A stretch of 64,000 nucleotides of DNA from Thalassia testudinum. Lineage: Eukaryota; Streptophyta; Magnoliopsida; Alismatales; Hydrocharitaceae. The notes beneath the pieces were generated by a model. That model was not told the DNA's origin. It did not search any database and saw only the letters and a program-made list of their open reading frames with translations. The stretch covers positions 35,578,501 through 35,642,500 of the forward strand of contig JAZHRO010000026.1 of NCBI GenBank assembly GCA_037157565.1, given 5' to 3'. The position numbers and the translations under genes were made by a program. Positions 10,063 through 19,458 of this stretch are shown piece by piece (the first letter of the stretch is position 1; each line of letters begins with the position of its first letter).

Positions 10063-11414
10063 CACGAAGCACCACCCAGCTGGAAGCGATAAACTCAGTG
10101 CTTCCTGGGAGGCAACCCAAAGGATTCAGGCTGATCCGGTATTTTACGTCACTCAGGTAACATCTTTTTAGACCCCTGTTGCATCCATGTATTTGCCAAT
10201 GAGGACATTGTCCAACTTAAGCATGGGGGGGCGGGGGGGGGGTAGTAAATTGTACGATCCTGAGCTCATTTAATCAGTCTGAATAAAATAAAATTAAAAA
10301 AAAATTGAATTTAGGAAGAAGCGTAGGCATTAGAAACTTGTCAATAGTGGGAAATAATACAAAAAGAACTTGAACACTTAGACTTTTCAGGCCTTCAGGC
10401 TTAATCAGCCCTGGTGTCCGTTAAAATATGAATTTAGCTTCAAATCCTTGTAAGCTTAAGCTACTCTAATCCACCTACTAAATAAGGTGATAAGTATACG
10501 ACTTATCAACTCACTTTCTAACTCAGAAGGACTTTGAGTCTCAGCATCTGCACACATTTTTGCACATTCACTCCTCGGAGATTTTGACAGAGATTGGGTA
10601 GCTAATGAACTCTCTAGGGTGGTATGGCTGGCAAGTTGTCGTGGGTAACAGCCCATTGGTAGGTTGTCCAGAGCCCAACCATGGGACCACTTCCTCTTCA
10701 TTGCCTCTAGGTACATTTGAGATCAGGGAAGCCACCAACAAAAAAATAATAATAATAAAGAAAATGAAATAAACCACACTTCACCGCACGAGTATGGCTG
10801 GTAAGTGATCGTGGGTAACAGCCCATTGGTCGGTTGTCCAGAGCCCAGCTCAGTAATTGCACAAAAAGAACCAAACACTTAAGGAAGAAGCGGGGAAGTA
10901 GTACAAGCCGGGGAGATATACACTGGAAAAATCCTTGTGTTGACCCCAATTAAAACAAACATAGGGAGAAAGCTACCAATCGAACAAATACACCTTCAGG
11001 CAAACTACTTCCTCTTCCTGTCACCTAGGGGCGTAGAAACCCGGAGTCTGTTTGAATTACTATTGAGTGAGCCTATCACGATCTTCACACCCAGATGCTT
11101 AGCACTTAGAGTTTTGTCCGAGTTTTGGGTGGGTTGGGTAGCCATAAAAAGTTACCAACCCACTCTGAATTTCAAAAAATCTAAAAAATATATATATACA
11201 TATGTATATTTACATACATGACAGCAAGGATTCAGGCAATTCGTATTTTGGTAGACACCCGGGCGCTGCTTAGTCTTTGAAGATTAAGATATTAGTACAT
11301 TTCCTCCTATTGACAAGTGACAAAGTGTCTAAGTAATTACTTCTTAAATTCTGACAGAAAATAAATGCTAGAATAAACCTTGCTAGGGACTAGCAAGGAG
11401 TAAGCATGGGGGTA
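10063..11414 (+). other. 3' noncoding region of Athila A with two polypurine-like tracts
   Basis: No env-like frame is supported. A TGGGAGGCAACCC motif (10106-10118) follows the pol stop. A G-rich tract after GCATGG lies at 10221-10243, and a second AGCATGGGGGTA (11403-11414) directly precedes the 3' LTR and is the likely plus-strand primer. Two similar segments containing GTGGGTAACAGCCCATTGG lie at about 10610-10690 and 10790-10850. Confidence 0.7.
11403..11414 (+). other. Polypurine tract of Athila A
   Basis: AGCATGGGGGTA lies immediately before the 3' LTR start TGATAATACTGC. Confidence 0.65.
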
Positions 11415-11889
11415 TGATAATACTGCATCTTGGGGTGATAATTCTGTTAAATGGGGCCCATCTGAAGAATAAAAGGCATAGATAACACAACATAAGTAGA
11501 ATGGAAGCATTGCATGTATCATATGTCAAGATTGCTTATAAATCAGTATTAATGGCCATTTGTATGAGCACTTATCAAAGTAGGCCTCAGATGAGCAATC
11601 GGACCGCACAGATGGATTCAGAATGATGAACGGAGTCCAATGGACTCGAAATCAACCAAATCCGACATCCGAAGCTCCCACAATGGGCCCAAGAAGTTCT
11701 GACCGTTGATCTGATGATCAACGGCCATGGGGACGCCATGTGTCAGCCTCGCCGCACCCGCATCCGCCCTTCCACGCACAGCACACCCCTGCTTCCTCCA
11801 CCAAGGGACACATCTCGGCTGTTGATCCTCCATTGCACGGCTCAGCAACGCTCCACACCCGCGCGCCTCGCCTCCTTTGCGCGACAATC

Positions 11890-11960
11890 CAGCCCGGTAG
11901 CACAGCGGGCTGCGCACTGTTCGCAAAGGCAGCGGCGAGCATTCGAGACCCCGTGCGCTG
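11890..11960 (+). other. tRNA-like segment with A and B boxes in 3' LTR A
   Basis: TAGCACAGCGGG (11898-11909) matches the A box and CATTCGAGACC (11940-11950) the B box at about 30 bases spacing. It is the positional homologue of 8213-8280, although the sequence between has diverged. Confidence 0.45.
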
Positions 11961-12313
11961 CCTAATTCGCTGCTCGAGCAGGCGCGGCTGATTAAGGCCG
12001 TAGATCCGTGCACGAAGGGTGACGATTGCGCCACGCGGTGCGTCCTCAGGCGGCGATCAGCCACGTGCATGCTCACGCCGGTTGACAACGGCCACATGCA
12101 CGCGCACTCAAGGCGTGATCCGAGCACGCAAGTTGCGAAGACCTCAGTCGTCTAATCTTTGATCGGACGGCTCTCATGCCATGCACACGGATCGGGCACG
12201 AGGAAGAACGGCTGCGGGCGAGCGACTGGCGAGCAGGGGTCTTCACCGACATTTTTGGGAGGGTTTTAGCGACGTCCCTAAAACCCCTTCTTCATTTGGA
12301 AAGCCCTTCTCCC

Positions 12314-12321
12314 TATTTAAA
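12314..12321 (+). promoter_or_regulatory. TATA-like box of 3' LTR A
   Basis: TATTTAAA conserved in position with the other copies. Confidence 0.5.
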
Positions 12322-12845
12322 CCCCTTCCAACCACCCATTCAAGGCATTCACTCCACTTACAACTACTCTACCCCTCTCCTAACTACCTTTAAGCTCTTT
12401 TATAATCGCCGGAGATGACGAGCCACCAACGGAGCCCTCTCTACCACTGTGGCTGTCTCGTCGCCGTCCCTCTCTCTCTCTTTCTTCCCTTCGTTTAAGC
12501 TTTGCTTTACTTATGTTTAAGCATGTATCTAATGTTGTAATTATGAACTAAAGCTGCATGATTAATGAAGTTGTTTTCTATTCAGTTGCTTGCTCTATTT
12601 TCTATTCAAGTTGCATGTTACAAAGGAAACGATTCTAATCCTAATCTCTCTCTCTCACTTTTCACCCACGCCTTTTCGCAAGCAAAACCCCACGATTTTC
12701 GTGATAATAAGTGACAAGAAAAATCTGATTTTTACACCTCCCTAAGACTGACACTCGGACTCACATCCATTTCTTTACTTTAAAATCGACGTTGCAAGTG
12801 CAAACTATAATGACACTTCTAAACACATGCGCACGAACCACGTCA

Positions 12846-12915
12846 CTGAAGACTTAGTTGCAAAAATGCCAAGGAAGAAGGAGTCGCAGAAGAAGAAGAG
12901 GATGGACTTGAAGAG
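12846..12915 (+). repeat. Left piece of an Athila-type LTR (family-B related)
   Basis: A purine-rich sequence of GAAGAAG type continues after the solo Del LTR at 15609, joined by the shared AAGAG duplication. Its upstream part is missing because Athila A ends directly beside it at 12845. Confidence 0.5.
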
Positions 12916-12953
12916 TGTAACGAATGTGTGCCCCAGACATATTTTAAGACGTC

Positions 12954-13835
12954 TGGGAGGTGGCTCAGACGTCGTACAAGACGTCTGGGATCACAACCAG
13001 ACGTCTGATAAGACGTCTGGGATAGTTTCAAGACGTCTGGAAATCCGTTATTTTCGACACACGCGAGTCGCCTGCACGCCTGAGCGCGTAGATCGCATAT
13101 TCTCCCTTTTTTTCTCTCTGCGGCTGCAGGCGGCCTGCCACCTCCTCTCTCCTCTCCGCGCGGCGTTAAAAGGGGCGCGCCTCCCCTCCCGTCTCCACCG
13201 TCTCCTTCTTCTTCTCCTTCCTGTGCGCGAGAGCGAGCGGACGCGAGGGCGGCAGCGACGGCCGCAGTGAGCGCGGGGGTGCGGCGTGCGAGGGCGGAGC
13301 TCTGCCGTGAGGGCGAGCTCGCCGGAGCGGCTTGGCCGGCTGGCGGAGGGCGCAGGGGGCGCGGAGCGACGCGGAGAGGGACCTGCTGCGGTCTGAGCAG
13401 CAGGAGCGCGAGGTGCGACGCGGGCGGCGTCGCGAGCGGAGGTCGAGCAGGGTCCTGATTCTGGAAAAGTTTCCAGAATCAGACGTCTGTATTGATAGCC
13501 AGACGGCAAGGTTGACGTCTGTAAGATCATACAGACGTCTGAAAGGTGAGTTTCCGCCTTCTTCTTCCTTCTTGTCGACTGACCGTACTGAGGGAGGGGG
13601 GTTGGCTGTGCGCAGGTTCGCTGATTCGCCATCCTTTGCGAATCAGACGTCTGGAAGTTGTACCAGACGGCGGGAGTGACCTTCAGACGTCCGGAGTGAC
13701 CATCGGACGTCTGGGATCTAGGAAAGACGTCCCCGCAGACTTCTGGACGTCTGGGAAACCACGCTGAACAGGTAATTCTCTGATCCACCGTTTAAGACGT
13801 CTGGAGGGAGTTCCAGACGTCTGATTTTGCACAGT
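12954..13835. promoter_or_regulatory. GACGTC palindrome array in Del LTR
   Basis: By eye there are about sixteen GACGTC sites, mostly as AGACGTCTG: six at 12954-13042 and ten at 13480-13835. GACGTC is the ACGT-core C-box recognised by plant bZIP factors. Function here is inferred. Confidence 0.6.
13164..13173 (+). promoter_or_regulatory. TATA-like box of solo Del LTR
   Basis: CGTTAAAAGG lies in a GC-rich context between the two palindrome clusters. It is kept in the 3' LTR at 44326-44336 and missing from the 5' LTR near 37256. Confidence 0.4.
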
Positions 13836-15608
13836 ATCGTCTTTTTCGACCCGTTTAGGGCCCGTTCGGGCTCCGTTTTCCGCGATTCGAGTTGCGTTCT
13901 TTTCAGAAGTAATTCCTCTACCCGTCTACAGTAGCTATACACTGTTTTGAGACACTCCTTGTGTTTGATCCTTGTGATAGGACCTCGTTCGGTTGCAGCC
14001 TTGAGAGTCGCGGAGGCACGCGGGATTCCCGATCACGCCCCCATTACTCCCGTTGTACCTGGTAGAGTGGCTTAAGTTTATTAATAAAATCTGTTAAAGT
14101 ATGGAACCATAACTAGAAGCTAGGACATTGCATGAATCCTAGGAATGAGAAATGTATGGAATGATAGCTCCTAGGTGATGCATGAATCCTAGGGCTGGAA
14201 AACTAGTTGTATGCTAGATCCTAGGATGTGACATGAACCCTAGGATGGAAGAACTAGTGGAATGTATAATACTGCAGTCTTGGAAAAAAAAATGGAAAGG
14301 AATATAAAGCTGCCTGTAATTTGAATTAATAGCTGTCTGTTATGAATAAAGAAACATGATTGAGATCATGGATTTTGAGAACGTAAATCTGGAAAGTGAA
14401 ACATATGATGTTCTGAGATAAAGAGCTGGAACCCTACGGGGAATTAGGAGTGGAACTCCTGGAAAGAAAAAGGAATGGAAACTGAGATGTAGTTTGTACT
14501 GTCTCTTGGGTACGCAGTACCAAGGGAAGTACCTGTACCTGTTTAGTGCAGAGTGGGGCCAGCCGCCCCAGGGACCCGGGGTTAGGATTGGCCGCTCTGT
14601 ACCGACTTGTTGGCCCTCGTGTACGTAGTACCGAGGAGAGCTAGTAGTGTTAGGAGAGTACTAGCTACCCCACGGGCCCCGGGGTTCTGCTAGCCTCCTT
14701 CACCGACTTGTTAGGCCCACTAGGGCAAACCAGGGTAGTCAGGCGAGGGTGCGCGGACTGTGGAGGGGCAAGGCCCCGGTTTGGTTACTGTGGAGGGGTT
14801 GGACCCCTGTTACTGAGAGGGCTCTGCCCTGGTTCCGTGCTGTGCTTTGGGTGCACCCGTTAACGGAAACGACTGACCGCGTGCCAGTGCAGGCTAGCTA
14901 CCTGTGCGTTTATCGCGCGTGCCGTAGTCACCGTTACGTCTGTCAGTGACCTTGGGGTGGTTGACTGAGGGTAGGATCACCACGGGGGACTCTCCCGGCC
15001 AGGAGAGCACCACGTGCTACTTCTACTTTTGGAAAAGACTGCAATCAAGATCGTTCCCACGAGGACATTCGAGATCAAGTAAAGGATCTGAGAAACAAAT
15101 GAAATAGTGAGAAAAATTGAAAGATGTGAATAAAGGAAGTAATAGAACATAACAGCTACTGTACACTCTACTGTTGCCTTTAGTTAGTTTGCCACTCTAC
15201 TCAGCGTTTTGCTGACGTGTTACACTCGTTACCTTTTTCAGGACCAGGTGTTGAGCAGCCAGGGTCGGCGGCTGCAGAGGACGCTGGGCCGAGTAGGGTC
15301 CAGTAGAGTTACCACAGCCTTTTGTACCCCTTTTGTTTCTGTTCTAGTGAGTAGTTTTTGTTTCCGCTGTACCTTCTTTACCTGCAGTTCTTGTTATATG
15401 ATAAATGTTGTTTTACTGTTGTGGTGGTACCTACTGTAGTAGTTTCTTTCCTTACTGCTGTACTTTCTTACTGTTAGTTATATTCATGCTGAATGTGGTT
15501 TATTTTACTGTCTTTTGGTTACTTCCTCGTTGGACGACTAGGTCTTGGGATTAGTCGAGTCAGTCCGGTTCTCGTGTCTCGTAGGGACTCGGGAACCGGG
15601 TCGTTACA

Positions 15609-16169
15609 AAGAGGAAGAAGAGAAGGCGCAGCAGCTCAAGAAGAGAAGAAGCTGAAGACTTAGCCACGCAAAGAAGAAGAAGGAGGAGGAGGTGCAGCAG
15701 CTCAAGAAAGAAGAAGAAGAAGCCAAGAAGAAGAGAAGGTGCTGCAGCTGAAGACTCAGCCGTAGAGAAAGAGAAGAAGAAAGAAGAAGGAACTACTGCA
15801 GAGAAGAAAGAAGAAGAAGAAGCCAAGGAGAAGGAAGAAGAAGACTCAGGCACTGTAGTAGACATTAGTTAAGGCATCTGATTCACAGAATCAGCCATTT
15901 GAAGAAGGCCAAAGACAGAGAAAGGAAAAGAAAGAGAGAAGAGAGGAAGAAGAAAAAAAAAAGATATATATAAAGAGAATGTATTTCTTTTTCTCTATAT
16001 ACATTGCATTGAACATCTTTCAAGTAACATTTGAGATTGTGATTTTACTTCTGAAATACCGAATTGCTCCCTGAGTTCGACCTCGGAAGTTTTTAAATTT
16101 TGAGTAAATAAATTTGATAATCCTTTTTCGCGGTATACTACAACGCATATCTTTCTAAAACCCGTCGAA
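15609..16169 (+). repeat. Right piece of Athila-type LTR (R/U5 end)
   Basis: A long GAAGAA purine tract (15609-15960) is followed by GCTCCCTGAGTTCGACCTCGG at 16066-16086. The same arrangement occurs at 56040-56631 and 62160-62662, the last being a proven LTR end. No primer site follows, so the internal part of this element is gone. The exact right border with the minus-strand LTR is uncertain. Confidence 0.6.
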
Positions 16170-18041
16170 TGACTATTAACCACCCTTAAGACCTCCACTT
16201 AAGGTCTTCCTTACTTGGCTACTCCTCTGATTGGTGGTGGCACAAGAGAGAAGGGAAGAGGATAAGGCACCAAGTGAACAGAGTGTCCTCTTAATCTTCT
16301 TTTTCTCCTTCTTCTCTTGGCCGACTATAAGGTGGAGTAATGGTGGAAATTATGAAGCCAAAGGATGAAGGAAATGGTGGTGGTTATGCGTCTTTTTATA
16401 GAGTGGAGGGGGTGTAGGTTGGTGTTGACTATGGTTAAGGGAAGAGTGGTGTTATGGATGGCTAGGATATGGAAGTTGGTGGATGAATGGTGGATGAGGG
16501 TTGGCGTGGAGGTAGAAGGATGCTTAAGGTGGTGGTTATGGTGGGTGGAAGAGTTGGAGCCAACTCTATGTGGGTTACAGTTAAGGGGTAGGTTGATGTG
16601 CTGTAAGGCTAAGATTTGGTCATAGGGTGGTGGTTAGGAGATGGATGGCTAGGGTAAGTTGGTGCCAACTTAAGGGATGTGCGGAGGTTTGGTTAAGTGT
16701 TTTGGCGCCAACTTTAGGAGGGTTAAGGTGGGTTAAGTGGCATAGGCTTTATGAAGGGCTAATATGGTTCCATGTGGTGGTGGTTGTGGGATCAAGGGTA
16801 GGTATGAATGGCGCCAAGGTGAAGGGGTGTGGTGGTGTTTTGGCATCATTTATATGGTGGTTAGGAGGTGGTTAAGGTGAAGTTAGGTGGAGCCTACTAT
16901 GGGTTTCTAGAAGGGGTTAGGTGTAGGGTTAGGATAGGTTGTTGGGGTAGGTGTATGGTGGTGATGGAGGGGTTTTTGGAGGGAAAAGGTGGCGCCAAGT
17001 ATAAGGTGGTTATGTGGGTTTGGCACCACCTTTATGGTGGCTTTTGGAGGTGGTGGTGTGAAGGGATGTGGGGTTGGTGGTTGGCACCAAAAAGGGAAAG
17101 GAGTGGAGGTGTTTTTTAGGTGGAGCTAGTAGTTAAGTTGAGGTGGAGCTAGATTAGGGTTTTAGGGAGGAGGTGGACGTTAGGAGCTAAGATGTAGCTA
17201 AGCTAGCTTAGCTAGTAGTTGAGTAGAGGAGGAGGTGGGATGGAGCTAGGGTTTAGGGAAAAGGAGCTGAGGAAGGGATGTCTGGAGCTAAATTGGAGCT
17301 GGTAGCTGCTGAAGGGAGTTGTAGGGAGCTACTTTAGCTGGCTTAGCTTGTTAGTTCTTAGCCAGCTACTAAGCCAAGCTAAAGTAAGCTAGCTTCTGCT
17401 GAAATATGCTGAGGTGAGCTGGGTTTGATCTTCCCGGGGAGGACAAAGCTAGCTAGAGTAGCTAAGGTAGCTTAGCTCAACTAGGTTGAGCAAAGTGAAG
17501 TCCCCACGAGCTGGACTTGAGCTGGCCTAAGCTATGTGAAGTCATCTTCAGCTAACTTGACTTGAGTGGAGCTGGAAGTAGCTGGACCTGAGCTAAGGTG
17601 GACTCTAGTCAAGTTAGTTGAGCTAGCTAGAGCTCCCAGTGAACTGAATGGAGCTGAGGTAAGCTAGACTCAACTAAGTTGAGCAAGGTCTGAGCTCACT
17701 TAAGCTAGGGTGAGCTAAGATGAGCAGAATGGAGCTTAATGGAGCTAACCCTAGCTCAAATGAGCTGGTATCCAGCTATGATGAGCTAGAATTGGATGAG
17801 TTCCAACTGGAATGAGCTTTCTCTTCACCAATTGCCTTCATGAGTGCTAGGGTTTTAGGGATCTGTCAATCTGTTTGTCCGTAACACTCAAACAAATGTA
17901 TCAAAAATATAATAAAAAATGCAAATGCATGCCTAACCTAATTGATGCCTAATGCAGCCCAAAAACCCATTTACGTAGTTAAAATCCTAAGAGCTAGGTT
18001 TGTTTTAGGGCAAAAGAATGATGATAAACTGGCGTTTATCA
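16170..18041 (-). repeat. 3' LTR of Athila C (right border firm, left border tentative)
   Basis: On the minus strand it begins TGATAAACGCC directly after the polypurine tract AAGATAAGCATGGGGGTG. A TATAAAAAG box on the minus strand lies near 16395. The left border is placed at TGACTATTAACC (16170) because that gives TG...CA ends. Apparent open frames at 16365-17119 are low-complexity G/T-rich sequence. Confidence 0.55.
17110..17825. repeat. AGCT-rich low-complexity block in LTR C
   Basis: Dozens of AGCT palindromes in variants of GAGCTA, TAGCTA and TGAGCT fill about 700 bases of U3 without a fixed period. Confidence 0.7.
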
Positions 18042-19458
18042 CACCCCCATGCTTATCTTTTGCCAGTCTCTTAGCAAAACAAATTTTTACGAAACGGAAT
18101 TCTTGGGAAAATTAATTTTTTCAACTTTTTTAAGGAGAAAGAGATTATGGGACCTTGGTTGGTCCAAACACGGGAGGTACGAGATTTGTTAAAAATAAAC
18201 ATTGGGATTTATTTTTAGATCCAAAAAGTAGATGAATCGTTATCAATATATCCTCAAAAAATTCACAAATTAACCCCTTGTTAATTCAGATGACTCAAAA
18301 TTTTTGTAGTTAGGATTTCTCCGGTTCTTAAATCTGATTCGTAACTTGTAATATCCTTTTAAACTTGTATCTGTGCTTGTGAAAAGCCAACATTAACAAG
18401 GTTGTGTTTTTGGTTCAAAACTTTTTTTTTTTGTCTCCCCCATGCTTATTCTTAGCTTAGTCTTATAACAGATGTGTTGGGATCATCATTCCCATTATCA
18501 ATCCTCAAGGGGCTCTGGTACCAGTACTTCGAGATAGTACTGTCCATGACACCACCCAGGAGCTCATAACCTCAAAACATAATGCGGTGTAAAGGGGCGC
18601 TCCAAGCAAACTCAAGCTCTTGCTCCGGCACTACGGGTCGAGCACCGTCCAAGACACTTGAGCTGCAAAAATGTGCCTTAATACTCCATCTAAAGATATG
18701 AAATATAGATATAGAGCAGTGCCGAGGCGGTAACATGTTGACATCACGTCTTCAAAGGAGACATTTTCCTCCTTCTCGACGGTGGAAACTCAAACCAATG
18801 ATCTATTTTTGACTTTTATTAAGGCCAAACAAAGGGTTTTTCTAATTTTTAGTTACTTTTTAGGTGTTGGCTTGTGTGTGAATTTTGACACAAGAAATTT
18901 TGAATGATATGCAAGTTTTTGAATCAGAAACTAAGCCGGATACTTTCCATGTTACAAATGGGGATCAAGTTACCTGAACTATCATGAGTTCATGTGAAAT
19001 TTTGGAGAAGGATATTTGATCTGGTCTAAAGGTAGACCCTGAAATTCTAATAATCATATCCATATCCTTATCCCTAGTTTGTTAAATATTAAATCCCATT
19101 GTACCAAAAGTGAATGCTCAACCTTAGTCCCGATTTCAAAATTTCCTCAAAAAGTTTTCAACATTTTTATTTTTTTTTGGGTATGCAAGTAGAAAATAAA
19201 ACAAGAAAATTGCATGTTTTTAGGTTTTTAAAATCCTAATTTGATCGTCAAAATTTAAAAACACCCCCCGCCCCCATGCTCAAAATGTGGCATGTCCGCA
19301 TTCAAATGGAAGGGAAAAGGGATTACCTCAGTGAAGGCGGTAAAAATCGGGTAGTCAAAACCTCTAAAGAAACGAAAAAGAGTGAAAAGTGGGAAAAAAT
19401 GATGGGTTACCTCCCATCCAGTCTATCTTTTACGCCATTCAGCCGGGCATGAAGTGCA
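18042..19458 (-). other. 3' noncoding region of Athila C with polypurine tracts
   Basis: It holds the minus-strand motif TGGGAGGTAACCC (19404-19416), a GCATGGGGGCGGGGGG tract (about 19262-19281), another GCATGGGGGAG (about 18437-18447), and the LTR-adjacent polypurine tract (18042-18060). No open frame is supported. Confidence 0.65.

Larger units (their letters stand above)
1355..12845 (+). mobile_element. Athila-type Ty3/Gypsy retrotransposon A
   Basis: The order is remnant 5' LTR (1355-1906), primer binding site (1912-1929), leader, gag, protease-RT-RNase H-integrase, 3' noncoding region with polypurine tract, and 3' LTR (11415-12845). Athila affinity rests on the D-L-G-A-S-I-N-L-I-P protease motif, the F-M-D-D-F-S-V-F-G reverse transcriptase motif and a tRNA-Asp-type primer site. 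Coding regions carry many stops and at least two frameshifts, so the copy is dead. A solo LTR of the same family (7779-9138) interrupts the integrase. The 5' LTR is cut at 1355 by the reversed family-B LTR. The rest of that LTR and the left target duplication should lie outside the window. Confidence 0.9.
11415..12845 (+). repeat. 3' LTR of Athila A
   Basis: The LTR is 1431 bp, from TGATAATACTGC to ...CGTCA. It carries a perfect 9-bp hairpin (11703-11711 with 11716-11724), a tRNA-like segment, a TATA box, and a CT-rich tract. The 5' LTR remnant matches its last 547 bases. Confidence 0.9.
12916..15608 (+). mobile_element. Solo LTR of Del/Tekay-type family
   Basis: The element is 2693 bp, begins TGTAACGAA and ends CGTTACA, so its termini are the inverted repeat TGTAAC/GTTACA. 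It is flanked by AAGAG on both sides (12911-12915 and 15609-15613). It is homologous end to end with the LTRs at 37013-39715 and 44085-46752 with few differences. No gag or pol lies beside it. Small open frames inside it are not genes. Confidence 0.94.

Noticed and set aside
10063..11414. Possible env-like gene after Athila pol
   Set aside because: Some Athila elements have one, but no frame with signal peptide or membrane segments is supported here; short frames are interrupted.
12954..13835. CRISPR-like array of short repeats
   Set aside because: The repeated unit is an 8-9 base palindrome at irregular spacing inside a plant LTR, not 25-40 base repeats with regular spacers.
16365..17119. 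Three successive Val/Trp/Gly-rich frames
   Set aside because: Low-complexity GGTGGT sequence in a presumed LTR; no domain and no codon structure.
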